Assembly: GCA_015680685.1 (NCBI GenBank)
Contig: MNCI01005191.1
Location: 4,390 to 42,818, forward strand
Origin: Gnetum montanum
Taxonomy: Eukaryota > Streptophyta > Gnetopsida > Gnetales > Gnetaceae
Direction: 5' to 3'
DNA length: 38,429 nt
Shown here one piece after another: positions 1 through 8,683 of the stretch. The position numbers and the translations under genes are program-made. Below the pieces are notes generated by a model. The model did no database searches and was not told where the DNA came from. It saw only the letters and a program-made list of their open reading frames with translations. Within the stretch, counting starts at the first letter, position 1; each line of letters starts with the position of its first letter.

Positions 1-191
1 CCGTACACAACTTGGGTTTAGGTTACAAGCTGCTCGAATAAAGAGCCGTTCACTCTAGGACTCCTACTGTGGGCACATGGGAAAAATTCTAACTCTGGAG
101 TGATCAATCTGCCAGAGCTTCGCTACTTCTAACCAGGATTGGGAAATGAGGGGATGCGATATCGTGGCACAGTGCATGTCACGTCTCATCA
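1..191 (-). mobile_element. LTR fragment (5' part) of a Ty3-type element, cut by the left window edge
   Basis: Read on the minus strand, this stretch starts at 191 with TGATGAGACG and then follows the start of the LTR at 38076 closely: a GATATC-containing block, an 'agaat-ttttccc-atgtgcc-acagtaggagtcc' block, the 'tttattcgagcagctt' block and 'ttgtgtacgg' at the window edge. It is therefore the first part of a minus-strand LTR whose remainder lies left of the window. Relative to the copy at 38076 the TATA segment is missing. The bases to its right (from 192) are not purine-rich in element sense, so it is more likely a 5' LTR or solo LTR start than a 3' LTR. The adjoining plus-strand coding remnant begins right at 192, which suggests insertion into that element. 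The candidate target site is aggag at 192-196; its partner is outside the window. Confidence 0.75.
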
Positions 192-436
192 AGGAGGAAT
201 GATGGTTGTTTGTGGCCTGGTACGTCAAAGAAAATAAGATGTTCCTGTAATTATCGTGTCCATGGGAGGTGCTAACTCCATCAAACATTAGAGCATTAGC
301 ATGGATGACACAAGATCCCCGAACGGAAGAGGAAAAGCTCCAGGAATTACTTCAACATTATCAAATTCCAAAACCTAGAGCACAAGATAAGGGGAAGCAA
401 CCCATGGAGGAGCCACCACCACCTAGAACCACATGA
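192..436 (+). pseudogene. C-terminal remnant of an LTR-retrotransposon protein
   Basis: In the frame ending with TGA at 434-436 the translation runs through two internal stops (about 200 and 248) and then openly from about 251, with an E/K/Q-rich segment (TEEEKLQELLQHYQIPK) and a proline-rich tail (EEPPPPRTT). I do not recognise the domain. It could be the C-terminus of a gag-like or extra 3' protein. The same peptide, further decayed, can be read on the minus strand at about 2960-2790 in the neighbouring element, so it belongs to the element family and is not chance. The internal stops show it is dead here. Confidence 0.5.
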
Positions 437-610
437 GTTCCACAAAATTTTGTAATTTTGCACTTTTTGTGTTGTGTCCCAATTTTGTTCTATTGAGTTC
501 TCCCCTACGACATGAATAAATTCCCCGTCAGTTAATAATCCCATACCTATCCACTGTGTAATCAATGGGGCTTGTTCTCATTTTGACTCGAGGATGAGTT
601 TTCATTCAGT

Positions 611-620
611 TGTGGGGGTA
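611..620 (+). promoter_or_regulatory. Polypurine tract of the left plus-strand LTR element
   Basis: The run tgtgggggta lies immediately before the LTR start TGACAAAT at 621. A near-identical run, cgtgggggta read on the minus strand, precedes the 3' LTR of the element at 1696-5776, at 2608-2599. Position and base content are those expected for the plus-strand primer site of an LTR element. Confidence 0.7.
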
Positions 621-1600
621 TGACAAATTATGATTCATCAGGCTGCGATATCGGACCCCCAATATCAAATCCACGATATTGGGTACATAATATCGTAGCC
701 CAAATAACAATATCGGATACACAATATCGTGACTCCTGTGTGAGCCTATAAATACACATGTAGGCACACGAGAGGAGTCAGTTTGGAAATAGTTAGTTTT
801 TTCAGTCAGTAGATAGTGATGAGTCATGAATTGTTGGCTATGATATCACGTACACGATATCATAACCTAGATGCGATATCACATACGTGATATCACAGCC
901 TAGATGCGATATCACATACGTGATATCATAGCCTAGATAGAAATTAGTTTATTTTTTAGTTTCTCTCGACCCTTTCTCCCAGTGCATGCTCGCAGTGTGA
1001 TGATTGTAATTGTACGACATCCTTTATTCGAGTGTGACATACTTGGACACGCACATGACCGAAAATAAAGATCAAGATTACTTCATCATTGCAACATTCA
1101 CTTAGTTTAATTACTTAATTGTTATCGTTATTAAATGTAGAAGGAGTATGACTTAATCACGAGCATCTACGTGTGACTGCTTGGTATCCTAGTAGCGTAC
1201 TTGGGCCATGTGCTTGGTAATCCCAATGGTAGTCATGCATGAGGCCTAAGATGTGTACGGATGATTAAGGAACGGATGCTCATCGCACATAGGCTAGATT
1301 AGATTTTCTCTCCCTATTTCCTATTAGTTTAACTCTCTCTCCCTTTTCCTCCTAGCTTAGCTAAGATTACTTTCCATTGTCTCTAGGAGCAGCAGTAGTT
1401 TAGGAACACATCATACACCTCACTTTGGACTAAACCATACGTGACAAAGCATATACTAGTCCAGGTGGGAAGACAACGAACTACAATCGATGAGTAACTA
1501 TCTAGATACCACAATTAGCCCATCTGTGGAGTTCGATCAGATCGTGCGTGGAGCGCTCGTATTCGTATGGTTGAGTGTAGGGGTACCTCACCACTCATCA
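621..1600 (+). repeat. 3' LTR, 980 bp, with GATATC palindromes and TATA box
   Basis: Starts TGACAAAT and ends CTCATCA. A TATAAATA box lies at 747-754. Numerous GATATC/CGATATTG units occur at 648-740. Three 20-bp near-palindromes (gatatcacgtacacgatatc and two copies of gatatcacatacgtgatatc) start at 842, 875 and 908, which is an exact 33-bp period. The 3' end is the family-typical 'ggttgagtgtaggggtacctc' block. The LTR is followed by attat, but the matching target site is not in the window. Confidence 0.75.
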
Positions 1601-1695
1601 ATTATCATGTATAAAATGTATCAATATAAAAACATTGAAAGGATATGGTGATCAAATTTTGAATGGGTAATAGATATATTGGTTACAAAGATATC
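1601..1695. other. AT-rich spacer between two LTR elements
   Basis: Short AT-rich stretch without recognisable coding content. Its last five bases (atatc, 1691-1695) are the left target-site duplicate of the next element, so it represents the pre-insertion locus. Confidence 0.6.
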
Positions 1696-2598
1696 TAATG
1701 AGCGGCTAGGTACCCCTACGCCCAAACATATGAATCATGAGCATTCACACACAACTCGGTCGAATTCCGTAGATTGTAAGCACTTAACATACACCAGACC
1801 TTAACTAGTAAAACCTTGGGTTATAACGATTGTTGCCTTTCTAATCTCACTTGTGATGTTCTGTTTGCAATGGTTAAGTGAGATTAAGGCTAATGATTTT
1901 TATAGCTTTTTACTTTATCTTTTGGTGTCTAATTAAGGTATGGAAGGTAAGGAATGAACTATTATCTAATCTATAATTATCCTAATTTGTATTCTAACTA
2001 TTCCTAGCATAAGTATCCAATCCCATCTTCTGGGCACGTTCTGAGCATCCCCTAAATACTACTGGGCTATCTGACGTTAAGCATCATTAGGTTACCAAGT
2101 GTTGGGTTTGCATTCGAGATGGTCGTACTTATGGTCTCTATGAACTATGAATGAACGATAGCGATTAAACTAATAATAAGAGAAACTTAAGTAATTATCA
2201 AAGCATATAAATATTAAGCTATTGAATGCAATAAATGACTAAGTCCAAATGCTGCAAGGAATGCTTGAAAGCTTGCCTTTATTGCCGTTCATGCCAATGG
2301 GCTTAAATACATCAATGCTTGAATAAAGAGCCAGACACCTTCTTTACACCTACTACAGGCACTTGGAAAATATTCTATCTCCTACGGGAACAAACTACAA
2401 GAGCTTTGCTACAACTAACTAAAAGATACCTAAGTGTGGCAAAGGGCCACTTATTTATAGGCTAAAACAGGCTCTGCGTAAATGGGGCCATGTTGACGCA
2501 TGGAGGGATGCGTCGACGAGGCCACGTCGACGCAGCCACATATACGGGGCCCTGTATATGCGGCCTAGTCAACGCATCGATTGTTTAGCGCTTCATCA
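1696..2598 (-). repeat. 3' LTR of the complete minus-strand element
   Basis: Aligns end to end with 4874-5776 at equal length (903 bp). It ends at 1696 with TCATTA instead of TCATCA in element sense. A TATAAATA box on the minus strand lies at 2459-2452. The upstream palindrome is decayed relative to the other LTR, with ccacatatacg and gtatatgcgg in place of ccacgtatacg and gtatacgtgg. Confidence 0.85.
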
Positions 2599-2608
2599 TA
2601 CCCCCACG
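2599..2608 (-). promoter_or_regulatory. Polypurine tract of the complete minus-strand element
   Basis: The minus strand reads cgtgggggta directly before the LTR start TGATGAAGCGC at 2598. It matches the tract at 611-620 of the related element in both sequence and position. Confidence 0.7.
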
Positions 2609-4526
2609 ACTAAGTAAAAACTCATCCTTGAGTTAAAGAAAGTGAGGAACAAGCTCAATTGAATACACAGTGGATAGGTATGGGATTATTGATTGACTAG
2701 AAATTTATTCATGCCGCAGTGGATATGAAAAAATTAGGACATAGACACAAAATGATAAAATTTATTGGAACTCATGTGGTTCCTGGTGATGGTGGTTCCT
2801 CCATGGGTCTCTTCCCTTGTCCTATGCATCAGACTTCTGAGATTGATACCATTGAAGAAGCACCTGATGTTTCTCCTCTTCTATCTAAGGATTATGAGCC
2901 ATCCATGCTGATGTTCCAATGTTTGATGAAGTCGGCATTTCCCATGGACACGACAGCTACGAGAATACTTGATTGGCTTTGACATGCCATGTCATAGATA
3001 GCCGTTGTTCCTCTTCATAGGCTTAGGCCCCGACCTCTCCACCTTTTGCTTGGCTACCTTGTGTAGTGATAGGAGGTCTCTAATGGATGCTGAATGATTG
3101 TGCCTCCTACTCTACACGTTCTACATGAGGTCCTTCGCTGTTGCCTCCCCCTGGCTGTTTAATTGCACCTTGAGAAGGTCCTCCTTATTGTCCTCTTTTT
3201 AGGGTCATCTATAATCACACAAAGATTAATTGTTAGTAAGGTTATTGAAAGAAGTTCAATTATTTCATACCTTACTTATTTCCTTAAGTAATTGTTGAAT
3301 TCTTTGCTTAGTGTGATTTTAGAGTTAGAAAGTTTTTCAAGGAAGTTGCCCTAAAAGTTTAATGTTGGGCCTAGTTTGTTTAGGTGACACATCAAAGGAC
3401 CTAGTTTTGAGGAATGTTTGATAAAATGATGACAAAGGAAAGAATAGATTTGGCAATGAAGTACTCAGAGGGTATAAGATGATGTGGTGGTGTGCAACAA
3501 GTACATATTACAAAAGTCATGCAAGTGGGTCCTCCCCAAAGCAAGTTCCAACCTATAATGCCCTTGCGTAACCACACCTTAAAATGTCCGTAGGCACTAG
3601 AAGGGTTAAATGTAATCTATACCGATGCAACAAAACACACACATGTAGATACCATCGTGATGAGGTGTGAATTCAATGCTACACAAGACATGAGTCACAA
3701 ATACATGAACAGCGAGATGGGGCGAATCAGAGAAAGGATTGCAGAGATTGGGATGTGAGGCAACTGACTCCGGGCATAATGAATCTTGAGTGTAGGGCAT
3801 GATTAATGTGTCATTAGCCTGTCACTCCAAAATCAAGATCAAGTCCATTCTTCCGATCAATGACATCACATCGTTTCATCCAATGATGAACAACTATAAG
3901 AGCACCATGACAGCAAGGTGTACGATCACTTGGCGTTTTGTGCAAGGGAGGGGTGACTTGGAATTTCTTTGCAGCATACTTTTTGTTTTGCCACTTTGGC
4001 ACACTCTCTTCTCTCTCTCTCTCTCTCTGAAAAGCTCATCTTTATTGGGTGCCTTTAATATTCTTACTCCCATTTTCCGTTAGATCTACAAGGATCTTAG
4101 TACAACCAAGCTGCATGGTAGCACCTACAGATGTCACCAAAAAGAATCCGCAAGTTCCCTTGTTGTCACACCCTGGCCATTCCCTCTTAGTCCATAATTT
4201 TTCACTCTCGGCATAATGAGCACAAAATTACTTTTAAGTTTCATGATGACAAGAATATCATCGTACCCAAAGTAGAACCTCTTATTAATAGAATAGTTGG
4301 GTGGATGTGATGGGCTTGCTATTCAAATAATTAGTCACCTGAGACTTGATAGCATTGAACAACACCTCAACCAACAAGTCACATGAGTGTTTTATTCATA
4401 GATGAGATTACTCATAAAAAGATAAAAAGACTAAAAAGATAAAACAATAAATTAAAAGGTGAAAAACTAGAAAACAAAAAGTTGAAAAATTAAAGAAATG
4501 AAAAAACATTTATTAATTCTGTGTTG

Positions 4527-4796
4527 TTAAAATGGAGGATACCCCCCATAGCTAAATGGTTGAGCATGGCTAGAATTAATAAATGGAAGATTAGGATCCT
4601 TGCATGTTGGAAATATTGGGGCCCGATCATACTTATCCCATTGGGGTTCACACACTTGATTAGAGTTGACATAATTGGGCAAGTTATAAGATGTGGTTAA
4701 TTTATAAGGAGTTGACCCACTATGGTACTTGTGACTGTAAGATGGTATGCAAGGATCAACATGTCTCCCCATATGGCAATATTCATTGGGCCCCAT
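4527..4796 (-). CDS. Short Pro/Tyr/Ser-rich frame next to the primer site of the LTR element
   Basis: An open frame of about 89 codons starts with an ATG (4796) two bases after the 5' end of the tRNA-Asp copy and ends at 4527. The product is rich in Pro, Tyr, Ser and Asn, with no transmembrane segment, no CCHC knuckle and no catalytic motif that I can see. It may be the residue of a gag N-terminus or a chance frame. The position directly after the primer site is where gag would start, which is the only argument for it. I do not recognise a homologue. Confidence 0.25.
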   Translation of the reverse strand: MGPNEYCHMGRHVDPCIPSYSHKYHSGSTPYKLTTSYNLPNYVNSNQVCEPQWDKYDRAPIFPTCKDPNLPFINSSHAQPFSYGGYPPF

Positions 4797-4797
4797 G

Positions 4798-4872
4798 GTC
4801 GTTGTAGTATAGTGGTGAGTATTCTCACCTATCACACGGGTGACTTGGGTTAAATCCCTGGCAATGGCACCA
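4798..4872 (+). pseudogene. Full-length tRNA-Asp copy including CCA, at the primer binding site
   Basis: These 75 bases align over their whole length, without gaps, to plant tRNA-Asp(GTC): 5' end gtcgttgtagtatagtggtg, anticodon loop (anticodon now ATC), T arm and a 3' CCA at 4870-4872. The differences from the canonical gene are almost all C-to-T or G-to-A, as expected from decay of methylated cytosines; two changes fall in the B box. Plant tRNA genes do not encode CCA, so the sequence derives from a mature tRNA. It lies one base from the LTR end, exactly where an element primed by tRNA-Asp carries an 18-nt complement (4855-4872, minus strand). It appears to be the primer copied in full, fixed in the element. 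It could in principle be a tRNA-derived insertion, but the position argues against that. Confidence 0.85.
4855..4872 (-). promoter_or_regulatory. Primer binding site (tRNA-Asp) of the complete minus-strand element
   Basis: Minus-strand reading tggtgccattgccaggga, one base after the LTR end. It is the complement of a tRNA-Asp 3' end with transitions from tggcgccgttgccgggga. The related element at 35274 has the same site at 36094. Confidence 0.8.
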
Positions 4873-4873
4873 A

Positions 4874-5776
4874 TGATGAGCGGCTAGGTACCCCTACACC
4901 CAACCATATGAATAACGGGCGTTCACACGTGACTCGGTCGAATTTTGTAGACTGTAAGCACTTAACATACACCAGACCCTAACCAACAAAACCTTGGGTT
5001 AGAACGATCGTTGCCTTCCTAATCTCACTTGTGATGTTCTGTTTACGATGGTTAAGTGAGATTAAGGCTAATGATTTTTATAGCTTTTTACTTTATCTTT
5101 TGGCGTCTAATTAAGGTATGGAAGGTAAGGAATGAACTGCTATCTAATCTATAATTATCCTAATTTGTATTCTAACTATTCCTAGCATAAGTATCCAATC
5201 CCATCTTCCGGGCACGTTCTGAGCATCCCCTAAATACTATTGGGCTATCAGACATTAAGCGTCACTGGGTTACCAACTGTTGGGTTTGCGTTCGAGATGG
5301 TTGTACTTATGGTCTTTATAAACTATGAATGAACAATAGCGATTAAACTAATAATAAGAGAAACTTAAGTAATTATCAAAGCATATAAATATTAAGCTAT
5401 TGAATGCAATAAATGACTAAGTCCAAATGCTGCAAGGAATGCTTGAAAGCTCATCTTTATTGCCATTCACACCAATGGGCTCAGATACATCAATGCTCGA
5501 ATAAAGAGTCGAACACCTTCTTTACACCTACTGTGGACACTTGGAAAATATTCTATCTCGTATGGGAACAAACTGCAAGAGCTTCGTTACAACTGACTAA
5601 AAGATACCTAAGTGTGGCGGAGGGCCACTTATTTATAAGCCAAAACAGGCTCTGCGTAAATGGGGCCACGTTGAACCATGGAGGGATGTGTCAACGGGGC
5701 CGTGTCGACGCGGCCACGTATACGGGGCCTCGTATACGTGGCCTAGTCGACGCATCGACTGTTTAGTGCTTCATCA
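4874..5776 (-). repeat. 5' LTR of the complete minus-strand element
   Basis: 903 bp, with ends TGATGA...TCATCA in element sense. Upstream of the TATAAATA box (5637-5630, minus strand) lies a perfect inverted repeat with 13-bp arms (5712-5724 and 5731-5743, six-base loop), itself bracketed by GTCGAC at 5704-5709 and 5746-5751. Further on are the family-shared 'tttattcgagca' block and a 'ggcaataaagatgagc' block that contains a possible poly(A) signal. Confidence 0.85.
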
Positions 5777-8447
5777 ATATCTAATTGAAGATCATTGACT
5801 TTTGGATGAGTCCCTATGTAGCTTTTCCTACTTGAATTAAGCAACCTCTTTTAACAAGTGCAATTGCTAGTCTCCTCCACACATGACCAAACAAACTTTT
5901 CTTACTCATTTCATCTATAAGTGCTACCCCAAACTTCTACTAAAAGAATTGTTGATTTTATTTATTTATTTTAATTAAACTCAACATGCAACAATGACAT
6001 GTTAACCTAGTAGTGAGACTCTTTATTAGGAAGCTCCAAGTCATGGATTCACTTTTTGTAGGCAATGCTAGTTATAATGTTGTAATTTGACTATATGTTT
6101 TTGGTTCACCACCTTGCACATGCACACATGCACACCCCAAAAATTNTTTGAGCACTTCTATCAAATCATGAAGAATATTATCTAATTTTTAAAACAACAT
6201 ACAATTGCACTAACCATAACACAAAAGAATTAAAGTACAGCTACACAAACAAATATTCAAATTATTAGTGAACTTTAGTTTACTTTGATTGTTAAACAAA
6301 AATGATAATTGGTATTTAAAAGTGTTGCTATNACACCCCTAGGTGCTAAAAGACACTTTTTTTATTGGTCAACATTCCATACCATATAGAATCAACGTGT
6401 AGGTTTGATAATTTTGTCCAACCTTCCCTTCTATCTACCAAGTAAAGAGCTCTCACAAAGCATACCACTGACTATCATTTTATCCATATTCCAATTTTGT
6501 TTGCTACATCATTGTTAATCCCTTCATATAAGTGATTCCAAATACTTAGTGATTTTAAATTTTAATCTCTATACCTTTATTGTGAATTAAATTCTCCTAG
6601 GCTAAAGAGGCCGTAGGTATACATTTTAATCTTGAGTATCAATGTAATCCTCACAAATTAAAAATATGAGTGTGAAGGTTATTAAAGCCATATAACTTGC
6701 ATAGCAACACTTTTAAATACCAATTATCATTTTTGTTTAACAATCAAAGTAAACTAAAGTTCACTAATAATTTGAATATTTGTTTGTGTAGCTATACTTT
6801 AATTCTTTTGTGTTATGGTTAGTGCAATTGTATGTTGTTTTAAAAATTAGATAATATTCTTCATGATTTGATAGAAGTGCTCAAAGGCCACCTCCATTTT
6901 CCCATAATTCTTTGGTATTAAAAAGAGAAATTTTCCAAATATAGTAGACTCTTAACATATTCAAATTCAAGCAATATATTGCAAGTGCTACTAAAACTTA
7001 ATACATTGATTGGCGAGAAAATAAGTTACCATTAAGCTACAACACTATTAGTATTCATTAGAATTTATATGATGTATATCTCCTATCTTTGCATTCATAA
7101 GGAAGACTTTCATAAATAGTTTATGAATAAATAAGCCTCCTAAAAGATATAATTATGAAAAAAAAAGTGTTTTGCAATTATTTGATTATACATGGCAATA
7201 TAGTTACAAGTAATCCTATAACATATTTCAATTCAAAATTGAAAATTAAACTGAAATTTTTATTGTGTTTATATTGACACACAAGATTTGTCAAATAAAT
7301 TAACTTATAAAAAATGCATTATGATTTGCTGTATTTTTCATAATTATTCATAATTTGAGTTATTAAAAATGCATAGACATTCAGGCATACAAGCAAGCAT
7401 TGGCTGGCCAAGAATACCAAATTAAGATAAGTGAGCTAATAATATAACAAATGAAAATGAAGTTGTCAAGAATATGATGCATCTTAAAATAATTAATGAT
7501 AGTCATAAAAAGGTGTAACCTTGCAAAGAATGTTCATTGGAGCAGCTTCAGTTTAAGCTATTTCTATTACAAAATGTATCTCAACCATAAGCAATTGAGA
7601 TTAAACTTTTTAGATGAAAAATCACAATTTTCAGTGCATTACGTTATCAGCAGCTGAACTGAAACTGAAGATACTGAAGATTTAATTACATCTGTAAAGC
7701 AAAAAAGATCTATTGGACAGACAATATATTCATTTCATGAAAAATAAAATATAGATTCAACAAGCTGGCTGAGCACCACTACATGCAGTGAAAAAGCATC
7801 ATATAAATTTTTTGATAATAAATATAGATTCAACAAACTGGCTAAGCACTACTATATACAACCAAAAAAAAAGAACATACAAACATTTTGTTAAAACATT
7901 ATACTTTTGTTGTAAATGTCCATTCACAGGAAAACTAAGAAACTGAGAAGAAAAAACTCATTATTTTTCAAATACTATTTTCTTCCATATGTTCTTGAAA
8001 AGTTGCAAAACTAATTTGCATCGAAGAGACAAAATAATTAGAAGCTTTTAGAGCATAGATGAAGAATACAGCTATACCATATGATAGTTTCTTTATAAAA
8101 GAGATCTTTCATTTGCCACAGATAAAAGACATTGTTTTTTAAGTTCTCCAGAAATTAAAGCTTATGTTTCCCGGCTTCAACAAAAGCTTAGAAGGTTTCT
8201 CATTAAGGGAAACAAACCGATCTTTCCATACATTTCTTTAATTGTGTACCATTTAGGGTAGTAGGGAAGATGCTGTACATGCAATGAGTCATAGAGATAA
8301 CGTTGCAAATTTGATGTGAATTTTCCGGATAGAAAGAAACAAAATTCAGACATTAAAAATAATTACCTGACTGGTTTCAGTTACATCTTTTTCTTTTACA
8401 TTTCAACCAGTTTACAAGAGGCATTAGTACTTTTTTTTTTTTTCATA
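5777..8447. other. AT-rich non-coding region downstream of the host gene
   Basis: No frame I recognise. It contains two single-N joints (6146 and 6332) bracketing an inverted duplicate. A short direct duplication has two similar copies of about 40 bp ('atatagattcaacaa-ctggct') near 7748 and 7831. The part next to 8448 should include the 3' untranslated region of the minus-strand gene; I could not fix a poly(A) signal. Confidence 0.5.
6147..6331. repeat. 185-bp inverted copy of 6701-6885, bracketed by single Ns
   Basis: 6147-6331 is the reverse complement of 6701-6885 over its full 185 bp, with one clear mismatch that I could see. The copy is bounded exactly by N at 6146 and N at 6332. The exact fit to the N joints points to an assembly joint and not to a biological inverted repeat. 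Confidence 0.9.
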
Positions 8448-8683
8448 TTACAGCTCATCATGAAGCTCCAATGCAAATTCACGATCATCCTCTTCTTCAA
8501 ACAGCTTCAGAAAACGTGCTGCTTGCTCCTTTCTTTTTTGCTCCTTCCAAAATTTGTAGAGGAAAATTGCTCCAGCAAAAAGTGCAAGACATATACTAAC
8601 AGTAAGAATAATGATTAATGCTTTCTTGCTTCCTTTAATTTCATAGGCTGAATGGACATTCCCAGAAGCATCTGCGCTAGATC
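8448..8683 (-). CDS. Last exon: membrane segment and cytosolic tail of a small type I membrane protein
   Basis: Acceptor: 'ttattgattgtag|GATCT' at 8684/8683; the exon enters in phase 1. About 78 residues. A short Ser/Ala-rich spacer is followed by a hydrophobic segment (about residues 24-44 of the exon, ALIIILTVSICLALFAGAIF), a YKFWKEQKRK basic stop-transfer, and an acidic tail ARFLKLFEEEDD ending ELHDEL before TAA at 8450-8448. The order membrane segment, basic cluster, 'QxARFLKLFEE.DD' is what I remember from an uncharacterised plant family (I believe DUF7953; the name is from memory). It joins the exon at 15621-15794 across an intron of about 6.9 kb. The final four residues HDEL equal the ER retrieval signal, but in the predicted topology they would face the cytosol. 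Function unknown. Confidence 0.8.

Larger units (their letters stand above)
192..1600 (+). mobile_element. 3' end of a Ty3-type LTR retrotransposon (internal remnant, polypurine tract, 3' LTR)
   Basis: On the plus strand this holds, in order, the C-terminal end of an element protein (to 436), a non-coding stretch, a polypurine tract tgtgggggta at 611-620, and a 980-bp LTR at 621-1600 that begins TGACAAAT and ends ccactcatca. The LTR end 'ggttgagtgtaggggtacctc' matches the LTR ending at 36092. The 5' part of the element is missing, because the minus-strand LTR fragment 1-191 abuts it. The internal 3' region (about 250-620) is homologous to the 3' internal region of the element at 1696-5776. 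No reverse transcriptase is visible in this part. Confidence 0.8.
1696..5776 (-). mobile_element. Complete non-autonomous Ty3-type LTR retrotransposon with full tRNA-Asp copy
   Basis: Two direct 903-bp LTRs (1696-2598 and 4874-5776) flank an internal region of 2275 bp. The 5-bp target duplication atatc is present at 1691-1695 and 5777-5781, so the insertion is intact end to end. Orientation is minus: the primer site sits next to the right LTR (4872 and leftward) and the polypurine tract tgggggta next to the left LTR (2606-2599). The internal region has no frame resembling protease, reverse transcriptase, RNase H or integrase. It contains a short Pro/Tyr/Ser-rich frame after the primer site, low-complexity tracts (CT repeat near 4010-4028, A/G-rich near 4410-4500), and near the 3' end a decayed piece of the protein found at 192-436. 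This is the structure of a non-autonomous (LARD-like) element that must be moved by proteins supplied elsewhere. The LTR copies differ at many sites, mostly transitions, so it is not recent. Confidence 0.88.

Noticed and set aside
2719-2982. Plus-strand open frame of 87 codons
   Set aside because: Antisense to the element protein remnant that is shared with 192-436; chance shadow.
4798-4872. Functional tRNA-Asp gene
   Set aside because: Mutated anticodon and B box, CCA present in the DNA, and position exactly at an LTR primer site.
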